Source of the DNA: JAQIBY01 sp964615585
GTDB lineage: Bacteria; Bacteroidota; Bacteroidia; Bacteroidales; ML635J-15
DNA: 6,033 nt
Assembly (NCBI GenBank): GCA_964615585.1
Contig: CAZTNS010000173.1
Location: forward strand, 1 to 6,033
Reading direction: 5' to 3'
Numbering within the stretch: the stretch's first letter is position 1; each line of letters starts with the position of its first letter. The translations under genes were made by a program, and so were the position numbers. The notes under the pieces were generated by a model. It saw nothing but the letters and a program-made list of their open reading frames with translations. It was not told where the DNA came from and did no database searches. Below, piece by piece: positions 1 to 6,033 of the stretch.

Positions 1-3000
1 TCACAGCAAGCAGTTCAGGGGCAACTGACCAGACCGTAACCTGCGATGGGGAAGTGACATGTCCTTCCGTTTCTGCTCCCACCGCAACTGCAGCTACCTC
101 TGCTTCAGGTACAAGCTTTACTGCTAACTGGGATCCTGTTAGCGGAGCGACAGGCTATGAGTTGGATGTGTATCAACCGGGCAGTGCACTTGTTGAAACA
201 TTTACATCAATTGGTGGGGGAACCACTTCATCATATTTAAATAGAACTTGGACAGGTGATGGTGGAATCGGTTGGACTGCTTACAAATCAAGAATAGATC
301 AAGTTGTTTACACTGAAAATGACGCAATTTGTTTGAAAAATGAAACCGGAGCATATATTGAATCTGATGCCATTACAGGATCAATCACCTCCATTGAATT
401 TGACGTGAAACAAGTTTTTTCCGGTACTGGTGGCCAATTAACAGTTAAAGTTCTACATGGAGATGGTTTTGCTGATGAGACAACTGTGGGAACAATTTCT
501 TATTCAGCAACTACATCTCAATTTTCTGAATCTGTTTCCGGTGTTTCAGGAGACTATAAAATTCGAATTGATAACAATACATCTGCCCGACCTGTAATTG
601 ACAATTTGTCTTTTGGATTTTCAACATCGTACGTCACAGGATATAATGCAAAAGATGTCGGGAATGTAACCACTTACGATGTTTCAGGCCTTACTGCCGG
701 TGAAACTTACTACTACGTTGTCCGTGCATACAACGATTGCGGAAGCGAAAGTGTTAATTCCAATGAAATTGAGGTGAACCTGTCTTGCACTGTACCAACA
801 ACAGAGGCATCAGATTTGACATTCCCAAATACACAATATGATCAAATGGATGTGTCCTGGACAAACGGTGATGGAGATTATCGTATGGTGGTGGCAAGTA
901 CTTCCACAATATCAGGTACCCCAGCAGACAATACAAGTTACTCAGCTGATGCCAATTTTGGAGACGGGGATGAACTTAATCCCGGAGAATTCGTGGTTTT
1001 TGCAGGCAGCGGAAACAACTTTACCATGACAGGACTTAACAGCGACACCGAGTATTTCATCAAAGTATTTGAGTACAATTGTGACAGTGGAAATGAAAAG
1101 TACTTAACGACATCACCGTTATCCGGCAGTGAAACCACCCTGGCAAATATTTCTGCCGTTACGGGTTTTGATGTGACGTGCACAACGGAAACCACGGCCA
1201 CTGTGGAATGGACCAACCCATCTACTGGTAATTGGAGCGGCGTGATCATAGCAATCAGAAATTCAACAAACCCGGTGCATACCCTCAGTGATGATCCCTC
1301 AACGGTTTCTGCAGATGCTGTGTTTGGAAATGGACATGAATTTGGAACAACTACCCCATATTCTTATGTTGTGTACAAAGGACCCGGAACATCCGTAACC
1401 CTTACCGGCCTTACGCAAGGCCAAGACTACGCACTTAAAGCCATTTCTTATTATGGCAGTTTAACTGGTGATGAAACTACAACAACCATATCAGAACTTG
1501 ATATTGCTGAGGTTACAGCAGCTTCTGCAACAACCGAAAACAGCCGGACAAACCTGAGCTGGTCTAATCCGGGGGCGTGCTATGATGAGATCCTTGTCGT
1601 TGGTCATGAAGCCAGTTCAGTGACAGCAGTGCCTTCCGGAGATGGGTCTGCTTATACGGCCAGCGGTAGTTTTGGTGCAGGTACCGATATTGGCACCAAT
1701 GAATATGTGGTTTACAAAGGAACCTCATCCTCGGTGACAGTAACCGGACTCACCAACGGAACAACCTATTATTTTACCATATTTGTTCGCGTGGGAACAG
1801 AATGGTCTGAAGGGATTGAAGTTTTTGTAACGCCTTCTGAAGTTACCGATTTTATCCCTGGTGATCTTGCCATCATCGCTGTCAATACTAATTACCAGGA
1901 ACATGCCACGCTTGGCGATTTTGAGGAGTTTACATTTGTCGCTTTTAAAGACATCAATGTGGGAACATCCATCGATTTTACTGAGAATGGCTGGGAACGT
2001 GAATATGCTGACACATGGGGGACAACCGAAGGAACAATTCGTTTGACACGTGAAGCCGGTGGCAGTGTTGCAGCAGGAATAAGCATCACCGTTGTGATGC
2101 ATGAAGCAAACGGGCTTGATGAATCTGATTTTGATGTATATATAAATGGAACTGATGAGCTTGCCGCAGGGAAGTGGAGCATTACTGAACTGAACCCAAC
2201 GGATGGTTCCGGTTTTAATCTGAATCCGGATGATGATATTTGGATCATGCAGGGAGGGTCATGGATTGAAAATTCAACTGGCAGCAATCCTTCCTATCAC
2301 GATGATGAATATACCGGATATGTGCTTTATGGCTGGACAGCTACGGGTTGGCCGGGGTCTGATCCAGCCGGGTCAACACAATTTTCAAACCTGTATCCGG
2401 CATGTGAGTGTTTTAACACCAACGTGAGTGGTTTGAGCAATCAGAATAAAGTGAAATACACAGGGCCCATGACTGATGCCACGAAGCTTGATTGGATTAA
2501 CCGGTTTAATGATGAATCCAACTGGATTGGGTATGCCAGCGATGCGGATTATGATGCCGGAACTCCTGATTATCGCAATAATGGTGTTACAATTGGGATT
2601 TTGCCCGGAGGTTTTGAAAGTGGACGCTGGACAGCAACCTATGATACAGATTGGTTTAATTGCCATAACTGGCAGAATCTGACTATCCCAAATGAAACAA
2701 CAGATGTATTGGTTTCAACAACCTATGCTTCGGATAATGCCGTTGTGGATAGTTCTGATAATGCACTTTGCCATGATTTGATCATTGAATCAGACATAGG
2801 GATTGATTATTCTGATGACACCTATACTGGAAATACCATTGAAATTCATGGTGATTTATTGAACCAGTCTTCAGGAACAAATATCATCTCAACAGGTGGT
2901 AAAATGCTTTTTGCATCGGATGAAACAGCCGAAATTACTACCAACGAAGCATTGCTTTATGATGTCGAATTTAATGGTGCAGGGGATTTTACCTTACTGG

Positions 3001-4154
3001 ATGATATGAATGTGGATGAAACCTTAACCTTGACTGAAGGCGTTGTCAGCACGGGCACAAATAAAATCCATGTTCAAAATACCGGTACAGGTGCTATATC
3101 AGATCATTCCGCAGCATCTTACATCAATGGTAATTTACGCAGGAATATCACAGGAGCAGGATTGTATGATTTGCCTGTGGGAAATAGTTCTTTTTATGAA
3201 CTTGCCAGCCTGGATATAACAAGTGCTAATAACCTTAGTTATATTGATGCTTTTTTTGAAAACAGTGATCTTGGTGCTATTAACATCAGCTTACTGAACA
3301 TTATGGTCAATGGATCCTTTCTTACCAGTGTGCTGGATGCAGGTTATTGGCAGATTGAGCCCAATGCCGGCCTTACATCAATTGATTATGATATTATTCT
3401 GAACCAAATCGGAGCAACAAACGCTGCATCCGTGTACGAACAACACACTGTTATTAAACGTCCCGATGCATTATCTGACTGGACATTTCAGGGGATACAT
3501 GACAATGTAACACAGGCCATTAACGGTGGTGTTGTGACAGCACAGGCTTCCAGCCTTTCTTCCTTTTCTCAGTTTGCCATTGCACGCAGCCATCAGTGTC
3601 CATTGGCTATAGAATTAGTGGATTGCAATATTGCTTGTGATCCTAGCGGGGTACTTGTTGAATGGATTACCGCATCAGAATTAAACAGCGATTATTTTTG
3701 TATTCAGCATTCTTCTGATGGAAATACATGGAAAACAATGAAAACCCATCCTGCCTTTGGTACAACCAATATCCAGCAGAATTATCAGGTGGTGTTAAAA
3801 AATGCCCCTGCATCCGGGTATTACCGTCTGACTGAAGTGGACATGAATGGTCTAACTACAGCCTATGCTCCCCAATACCTCAATTGTGATATGCAGCAGC
3901 GTAATAATACCATGTTTTTGTTATTTCCTAATCCTGCAACCAGGTCCACACGACTTTCTGCCGTGAACAACAATACAGATTATTACAAAGTTGTTATCAT
4001 AAACGCAAATGGGAAAACCATCAATACATTGAACTGGGAACATCCTGATGAATCAGATTTAACAATCAACACAGAAAAATTGATGTCAGGGATCTACAAC
4101 ATTCAAGTTTTCAATCACAACAATGTATATCATACTAAACTTATTGTACAGTAA
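1..4154 (+). CDS. Large multidomain secreted protein with FN3-like repeats, lamin-tail-like module and T9SS sorting domain (5' partial)
   Basis: The frame is open from the window edge (first full codon at 3) to TAA at 4152-4154. The GTG at 54 is only an internal valine codon, so the true start and signal peptide lie upstream. Residues here count from that codon (1366 aa visible). Order of modules: FN3-like domain (about 4-244) interrupted by an inserted beta module (46-190); three long FN3 units (246-364, 366-482, 485-597) sharing a YVVYKG-type strand and a TGLT turn; a lamin-tail-like module (601-851, PGDLAI and FTENGW); a beta region opening with a W...NW...P pattern (857-1178); an FN3-like C-terminal piece with SELNSDYF and GYYRL motifs (1184-1280); and the sorting domain (1288-1366). 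No catalytic motif is visible. The likely role is cell-surface or extracellular binding or adhesion; an enzyme domain could lie in the missing N-terminus. The export route is well supported, the function is unknown. Confidence 0.9.
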   Translation, partial: TASSSGATDQTVTCDGEVTCPSVSAPTATAATSASGTSFTANWDPVSGATGYELDVYQPGSALVETFTSIGGGTTSSYLNRTWTGDGGIGWTAYKSRIDQVVYTENDAICLKNETGAYIESDAITGSITSIEFDVKQVFSGTGGQLTVKVLHGDGFADETTVGTISYSATTSQFSESVSGVSGDYKIRIDNNTSARPVIDNLSFGFSTSYVTGYNAKDVGNVTTYDVSGLTAGETYYYVVRAYNDCGSESVNSNEIEVNLSCTVPTTEASDLTFPNTQYDQMDVSWTNGDGDYRMVVASTSTISGTPADNTSYSADANFGDGDELNPGEFVVFAGSGNNFTMTGLNSDTEYFIKVFEYNCDSGNEKYLTTSPLSGSETTLANISAVTGFDVTCTTETTATVEWTNPSTGNWSGVIIAIRNSTNPVHTLSDDPSTVSADAVFGNGHEFGTTTPYSYVVYKGPGTSVTLTGLTQGQDYALKAISYYGSLTGDETTTTISELDIAEVTAASATTENSRTNLSWSNPGACYDEILVVGHEASSVTAVPSGDGSAYTASGSFGAGTDIGTNEYVVYKGTSSSVTVTGLTNGTTYYFTIFVRVGTEWSEGIEVFVTPSEVTDFIPGDLAIIAVNTNYQEHATLGDFEEFTFVAFKDINVGTSIDFTENGWEREYADTWGTTEGTIRLTREAGGSVAAGISITVVMHEANGLDESDFDVYINGTDELAAGKWSITELNPTDGSGFNLNPDDDIWIMQGGSWIENSTGSNPSYHDDEYTGYVLYGWTATGWPGSDPAGSTQFSNLYPACECFNTNVSGLSNQNKVKYTGPMTDATKLDWINRFNDESNWIGYASDADYDAGTPDYRNNGVTIGILPGGFESGRWTATYDTDWFNCHNWQNLTIPNETTDVLVSTTYASDNAVVDSSDNALCHDLIIESDIGIDYSDDTYTGNTIEIHGDLLNQSSGTNIISTGGKMLFASDETAEITTNEALLYDVEFNGAGDFTLLDDMNVDETLTLTEGVVSTGTNKIHVQNTGTGAISDHSAASYINGNLRRNITGAGLYDLPVGNSSFYELASLDITSANNLSYIDAFFENSDLGAINISLLNIMVNGSFLTSVLDAGYWQIEPNAGLTSIDYDIILNQIGATNAASVYEQHTVIKRPDALSDWTFQGIHDNVTQAINGGVVTAQASSLSSFSQFAIARSHQCPLAIELVDCNIACDPSGVLVEWITASELNSDYFCIQHSSDGNTWKTMKTHPAFGTTNIQQNYQVVLKNAPASGYYRLTEVDMNGLTTAYAPQYLNCDMQQRNNTMFLLFPNPATRSTRLSAVNNNTDYYKVVIINANGKTINTLNWEHPDESDLTINTEKLMSGIYNIQVFNHNNVYHTKLIVQ
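189..623 (+). other. Jelly-roll-like module inserted inside an FN3 domain
   Basis: This encodes residues about 46-190 of the large protein. It begins near an ETFTSI segment, carries TWTGDGGIGW and a short YIESDAI strand, and ends at RPVIDNLSFGF. The flanks GYELDVYQ before it and YVTGYNAKDVG...VSGLTAGETYYYVVRAYN after it join into one ordinary FN3 fold if the segment is removed. The module resembles the non-catalytic beta-sandwich segments seen in other exported Bacteroidota proteins. A carbohydrate-binding role is possible but is inference only. Confidence 0.55.
789..1844 (+). repeat. Three tandem long FN3-like units in the secreted protein
   Basis: Three consecutive units of about 115 residues occupy 789-1145, 1149-1499 and 1506-1844. 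Each has a VSW/VEW/LSW strand near its start. Each then has a loop with an Ala/Phe-Gly-x-Gly pattern (NFGDGDE, VFGNGHE, SFGAGTD), a YVVYKG-like strand (FVVFAG in the first) and a T-x-TGL turn leading into a Tyr-rich strand. The copies differ strongly at DNA level, so they are old duplications rather than recent expansion. The units are longer than a classical 90-residue FN3 because of the extra loop. Confidence 0.65.
1854..2606 (+). other. Lamin-tail-like domain region of the secreted protein
   Basis: This encodes residues about 601-851. It opens with PGDLAIIAVNTN, followed by FEEFTFVAFKDI and GTSIDFTENGW. That pattern (a statement of 'dealing with' strands, then GT-I-FTDNGW) is seen in lamin-tail-like modules of secreted Bacteroidota and cyanobacterial proteins. 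A mid-part DDDIWIMQGG and a trailing WINRFNDESNWIG are consistent with the same long module. Such modules are usually accessory, placed next to nucleases or adhesins. The assignment rests on motif recall, not on a profile search. Confidence 0.5.
3915..4151 (+). other. Type IX secretion C-terminal sorting domain
   Basis: This covers the last 79 residues. It shows the family signature: FPNPATR at residues 1291-1297, then a hydrophobic strand VVIINANGK, then LMSGIYNIQVF and a final KLIVQ close to the stop. This domain (type A, por secretion family) directs cargo across the outer membrane. It is then usually removed, with the cargo released or anchored to surface lipopolysaccharide. It implies that the missing N-terminus has a Sec signal peptide. 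Confidence 0.9.
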
Positions 4155-4389
4155 ACCTTTAGTAGCCTTTCATTTTATTGGTTTTTATCTTTCATAAAAC
4201 AAATAATAACATGCAAGGTATAGATTTATCTGTTTAGCCATTCGTACGGATATACGGATATATATATATGTGGGGGAGCGGGAAAGCAACAAAACGCTCT
4301 ACCCTGCCACTTAAATTACCAAATCAATCTGTTAGTTATGTCCGGTTCATGCAATTTTGGCAGTTATTTTGACATTTTAACACATCGTG
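4155..4389. other. Non-coding spacer after the secreted-protein gene
   Basis: I see no gene here. A weak A/T hairpin (4181-4188 with 4194-4200, one bulge) follows the stop and has no clear T-run, so it is a poor terminator. A tandem 8-mer TACGGATA (4245-4252, 4253-4260) runs into an alternating TA tract. A modest hairpin (GAGCG at 4276-4280 with CGCTC at 4295-4299, extended by GGG/CCC around a bulge) follows. The hairpin lacks a T-run and its role is unknown. Confidence 0.5.
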
Positions 4390-4405
4390 CCAGTATGACC
4401 AGTAT
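4390..4405 (+). promoter_or_regulatory. Direct repeat, possible activator site
   Basis: CCAGTAT occurs twice in a row with a 2-bp spacer (4390-4396 and 4399-4405). It lies about 93-108 bp upstream of the start point predicted from the sigma-54-like promoter. That is the usual distance range for sites of sigma-54 activators. The binding role is inference. Confidence 0.3.
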
Positions 4406-4446
4406 TTATAAATCATTGTAAATCTGTGTAATACGAATTTTTTACT

Positions 4447-4462
4447 TGCATTTATAAATGCA
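4447..4462. promoter_or_regulatory. Perfect 16-bp palindrome upstream of the promoter
   Basis: TGCATTTATAAATGCA reads the same on both strands. Its 10-bp core ATTTATAAAT recurs at 4404-4413, 46 bp upstream. It sits directly before the -24 element, so it could be an operator for a dimeric regulator. It could also be chance in AT-rich DNA, although 16 perfect bases makes that less likely. Confidence 0.4.
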
Positions 4463-4470
4463 TTATTCGA

Positions 4471-4487
4471 CTGGTACAGGATTTGCT
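4471..4487 (+). promoter_or_regulatory. Sigma-54 type (-24/-12) promoter of the redox/groES operon
   Basis: The sequence CTGGTACAGGATTTGCT matches the consensus YTGGCACGrNNNTTGCW except at two positions. It has the required GG (4473-4474) and GC (4485-4486) separated by exactly 10 bp. Transcription would start near 4498, giving a leader of about 17 nt before the ATG at 4515. If real, the operon depends on RpoN and an AAA+ activator, so it would be silent until a specific signal. No competing Bacteroidota housekeeping promoter was evident nearby. Confidence 0.6.
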
Positions 4488-4514
4488 CATTATGCAGGAA
4501 ATGAATAATTAATT

Positions 4515-5105
4515 ATGATTAAGGAAGTCATACATAATTATAACCAGTTGCAATCAGCCGTCAATACATATACTGATGTATATTGCCTCCTTTATAAACC
4601 CGGCATTGAAATCAGCAATTGTGCAAATTCCCGAATTGATAAAGCATCAGAAAAAGAGGGAAGAGACGGCCTAGTATGCACTGTTGATGTGAGCAAAGTC
4701 CGTGATATTCATCCTGTATATAACGTCACATCCACCCCGACACTTTTGGTGTTTAAAAACGGGGTATTGATAAACCAGGTAAAAGGATGTAATGATACCG
4801 GTTTTTATGAAAACCTCATCAAAGGCAGTTATTTTGTCAGAAAAAAGCAAGCCAATGAGAATAAAAAGAAAACGGTGACAGTATATACCAGTCCTACCTG
4901 CACATACTGCAACAGCCTGAAATCATACCTGAAAAAAAACCAGGTACATTTCAGGGAAGTGGATATTTCAAAAAATCCGGAGCAGGCTCAACAGTTAGTA
5001 AGTAGAACCGGACAACAAGGAGTTCCTCAAACCGAAATAAATGGTAAATTTGTTGTCGGTTTTGATACTGTAAAATTGAATCAATTGTTGGAAATTCAAA
5101 ATTAA
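4515..5105 (+). CDS. Thioredoxin-fold (CxxC lost) / glutaredoxin fusion protein
   Basis: The protein has 196 residues, no signal peptide and no membrane segment, so it is probably cytoplasmic. Residues about 1-105 form a thioredoxin-like fold with a cis-proline motif TSTPTLLVFKNG (Pro75). At the active-site position (VYCLLYKPGIEIS) the CxxC is replaced by IEIS, with a lone Cys36 just after it. A Lys-rich linker (110-119) leads to a glutaredoxin domain with VTVYTSPTCTYC (Cys129/Cys132) and a GVPQTEING cis-Pro loop (Pro171). That is close to the small NrdH/YruB-like glutaredoxins. The C-terminal half is therefore expected to do thiol-disulfide exchange, and the N-terminal half may bind a partner. 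The start is the ATG at 4515; an AGGA at 4496 is too far for a good ribosome site. Only 30 bp separate it from groES, so they are likely co-transcribed. Confidence 0.85.
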   Translation: MIKEVIHNYNQLQSAVNTYTDVYCLLYKPGIEISNCANSRIDKASEKEGRDGLVCTVDVSKVRDIHPVYNVTSTPTLLVFKNGVLINQVKGCNDTGFYENLIKGSYFVRKKQANENKKKTVTVYTSPTCTYCNSLKSYLKKNQVHFREVDISKNPEQAQQLVSRTGQQGVPQTEINGKFVVGFDTVKLNQLLEIQN

Positions 5106-5135
5106 AATAAGTTAAATCATTAAAATTATAAAACA

Positions 5136-5423
5136 ATGAAAGATTTACAACCGCTTAATGAAAATGTACTGTTAGATGTCAGCGCTGAAGAAACTGAAGA
5201 AAAAACATCCAGTGGAATTATCATTCCTGAAACTGCAAAAGAAAAACCGCAGTATGGAACTGTAGTTGCAATTGGACAAATTGAAAATGTTTCTATTGCT
5301 GTTGGCGATAAGGTGTATTATAAAAAGTTCTCAGGTTCCGAACTGGAAGTTGATGACAAAAAATACCTGCTGATCCCTTATGCGGATCTCCTCGCAAAAC
5401 AGGTGGCTACAGAAGATATTTAA
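5136..5423 (+). CDS. groES: GroES-family co-chaperonin (Cpn10), apparently orphan
   Basis: The 95-residue product has the usual length and order of Cpn10. It starts with a PLNENVLL strand, then a mobile loop (about 18-35) with SSGIIIPETAKEKPQ, where GIII replaces the classic GIVL and would contact GroEL. It continues with YGTVVAIG, VGDKVYYKKFSGSELEVDDKKYLLIP and ADLLA. GroES caps the GroEL ring and closes the folding chamber in the cytoplasm. In most members the first strand reads LxDRV; here it is LNENV, so the usual Asp-Arg is missing. No groEL follows; a terminator and non-coding DNA do. It is thus probably a second, divergent co-chaperonin serving a GroEL encoded elsewhere. The gap before it is A-rich, without a Shine-Dalgarno site, as is common in Bacteroidota. 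Confidence 0.88.
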   Translation: MKDLQPLNENVLLDVSAEETEEKTSSGIIIPETAKEKPQYGTVVAIGQIENVSIAVGDKVYYKKFSGSELEVDDKKYLLIPYADLLAKQVATEDI

Positions 5424-5437
5424 GGTTATTTCTGCTC

Positions 5438-5480
5438 ATAAAAAATCCGCGTACTTTTAATGGTTATGCGGATTTTTTAT
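5438..5480 (+). terminator. Strong intrinsic terminator after groES
   Basis: A perfect 13-bp stem (5438-5450 with 5468-5480) is extended by three more pairs (one G-T) to leave an 11-nt loop. The core is TCCGC/GCGGA, and the stem ends in six T on the + strand and six A on its left arm. It therefore works in both directions in principle. It lies 14 bp after the groES stop and closes the operon. Confidence 0.85.
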
Positions 5481-5526
5481 TATGGCTTATGGCTTTTTAT
5501 TCTTCATACTCAGATATCCTGACTTC

Positions 5527-5546
5527 GCGATAAATTAAAGTATCGC
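5527..5546. repeat. Small hairpin GCGATA/TATCGC
   Basis: GCGATA (5527-5532) pairs with TATCGC (5541-5546) across an 8-nt loop. It overlaps the left end of the 17-bp inverted repeat. It may be part of the same element; the role is unknown. Confidence 0.4.
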
Positions 5547-5557
5547 AAAATCAGTTG

Positions 5558-5582
5558 GCCCCGAAGGATTTCCCTACGGGGC
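5558..5582. repeat. GC-rich hairpin, first CTACGGGG copy
   Basis: GCCCCG (5558-5563) pairs with CGGGGC (5577-5582). After an A-A mismatch, AGG (5565-5567) pairs with CCT (5573-5575) around a 5-nt loop. It is flanked on both sides by CAGTTGGC. The right arm contains CTACGGGG, which recurs in the hairpin at 5821-5846. Confidence 0.6.
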
Positions 5583-5665
5583 AAACAGTTGGCAAGGTAT
5601 CCATATCATACCGATATGTGTATAATTTTAGTTAACCATCGCTCCTAAAATTTTGTGCAAGTGAG

Positions 5666-5694
5666 GGCAAAGCCAAGCTTGCTTGAGCTTTGCC
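5666..5694. repeat. Long stem-loop GGCAAAGC/GCTTTGCC
   Basis: GGCAAAGC (5666-5673) pairs with GCTTTGCC (5687-5694). Inside it CAAG (5674-5677) pairs with CTTG (5682-5685) around a tetraloop, with one bulged A. The result is a 12-bp stem. No T-run follows, so it is not a plain terminator. It could be a repeat arm or a structured RNA. Confidence 0.55.
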
Positions 5695-5820
5695 GGGTGC
5701 AGCCAAAATTATGCAAATTATATTGAACATCAATCGGCATAATCATAATACAGATAATCAATATATTGGAATTATCAATAATCATCAAAAATAATATTAA
5801 TCCCGTTGGAAATTATTTTA

Positions 5821-5850
5821 CCCCGTTGTTCATTCGAACTACGGGGTTTT
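5821..5850 (+). repeat. GC-rich hairpin with trailing T4, second CTACGGGG copy
   Basis: CCCCGT (5821-5826) pairs with ACGGGG (5841-5846). After a T-T mismatch, GTTC (5828-5831) pairs with GAAC (5836-5839) around an ATTC loop. TTTT follows at 5847-5850, so it could also act as a weak intrinsic terminator. No gene ends just before it, which favours a repeat. Confidence 0.55.
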
Positions 5851-6033
5851 CGAAAATTCTTGAAGCTTTGGGGTTGATATACAATAAGATATATAAAACA
5901 AGATTCGCAATTCTATTTCCTACAGGGTTAAATATTACACATTTGAACGCAACCTGGTATCACAATGACGGGATTAAATTGCCAACTGATTTTGCGACAA
6001 TATTATTGACTCATATATCATTTAAACTTACTG

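Larger units (their letters stand above)
5543..5997. repeat. 455-bp block bounded by a 17-bp inverted repeat (possible MITE-like element)
   Basis: TCGCAAAATCAGTTGGC at 5543-5559 has its exact reverse complement at 5981-5997. A shorter CAGTTGGC recurs in direct orientation at 5586-5593. The enclosed DNA has no transposase and contains at least three GC-rich hairpins. Size and ends fit a small non-autonomous element, but no target-site duplication is obvious at the borders. A composite palindromic repeat is an equally good reading. Confidence 0.4.
5481..6033. other. Gene-free, palindrome-rich region
   Basis: No coding sequence with a plausible start is seen on either strand. The DNA holds a hairpin at 5527-5546, a 17-bp inverted repeat enclosing 455 bp, and several GC-rich stem-loops spread in AT-rich sequence. 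Such blocks are usually intergenic repeats or degenerate mobile elements; the right border may lie beyond the window. Confidence 0.5.

Noticed and set aside
54..56. GTG as the start of the large gene
   Set aside because: The frame continues open to the window edge, and there is no signal peptide after this codon, which a type IX cargo needs.
1725..2287. Long open frames on the minus strand inside the large gene
   Set aside because: They are antisense shadows of a clearly coding, domain-rich + strand frame and resemble no known protein.
4357..4373. Second sigma-54-like site with GG at 4359-4360
   Set aside because: After exactly 10 bp it has GA instead of the essential GC, and it lies about 140 bp before the gene.
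4377..4393. Minus-strand CTGGCACG matching a -24 element
   Set aside because: The -12 position reads TA rather than GC, and no minus-strand gene lies to its left.
5821..5850. A second true terminator
   Set aside because: The stem and T4 would allow it, but no gene ends upstream within 390 bp, and its arms belong to a recurring motif family, so it was listed as a repeat.
5727..6033. Frame open for about 102 codons, running off the right edge (+ strand, codons starting at multiples of 3)
   Set aside because: It has no ATG and only TTG as a possible start. It is rich in ATA codons and overlaps two hairpin elements and the right inverted repeat. I recognise no family in the product. It is more likely chance openness or a repeat remnant, though the part beyond the window is unseen.

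Overview
The window looks like chromosomal DNA of a Bacteroidota bacterium. The strongest evidence is the C-terminus of the large first gene, which has the sorting domain read by the type IX secretion system, a system found in that phylum. Supporting signs are an AT-leaning composition, A/T-rich gene leaders without clear Shine-Dalgarno sites, and a mosaic of FN3-like repeats typical of these secreted proteins. I cannot name the genus.

Layout, all genes on the + strand. (1) Positions 1-4154 hold the 3' part of a very large secreted or surface protein; its start lies left of the window. It is a string of beta-rich modules: a fibronectin-III-like domain split by an inserted jelly-roll-like module, three tandem long FN3 units, a lamin-tail-like module, a repetitive beta region and the sorting domain. 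(2) Positions 4155-4514 are non-coding. The distal half looks regulatory: a direct repeat, a perfect 16-bp palindrome and a close match to a sigma-54 (-24/-12) promoter about 28 bp before the next gene. (3) Positions 4515-5423 are a two-gene operon. The first gene encodes a thioredoxin-fold domain without its CxxC fused to an intact CxxC glutaredoxin. The second encodes a GroES-type co-chaperonin with no groEL beside it. A strong symmetrical terminator follows at 5438-5480. (4) Positions 5481-6033 contain no convincing gene. They are full of hairpins and bounded by a perfect 17-bp inverted repeat about 420 bp apart, which suggests a repeat element or a small non-autonomous mobile element.

Inference: the thioredoxin/glutaredoxin plus GroES pair looks like a small stress or protein-quality module (thiol repair plus folding) that may be switched on by a sigma-54 activator. 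The large exported protein upstream is probably an independent transcription unit. The most novel parts are the sigma-54-linked orphan GroES/redox operon and the palindromic repeat block at the right end.
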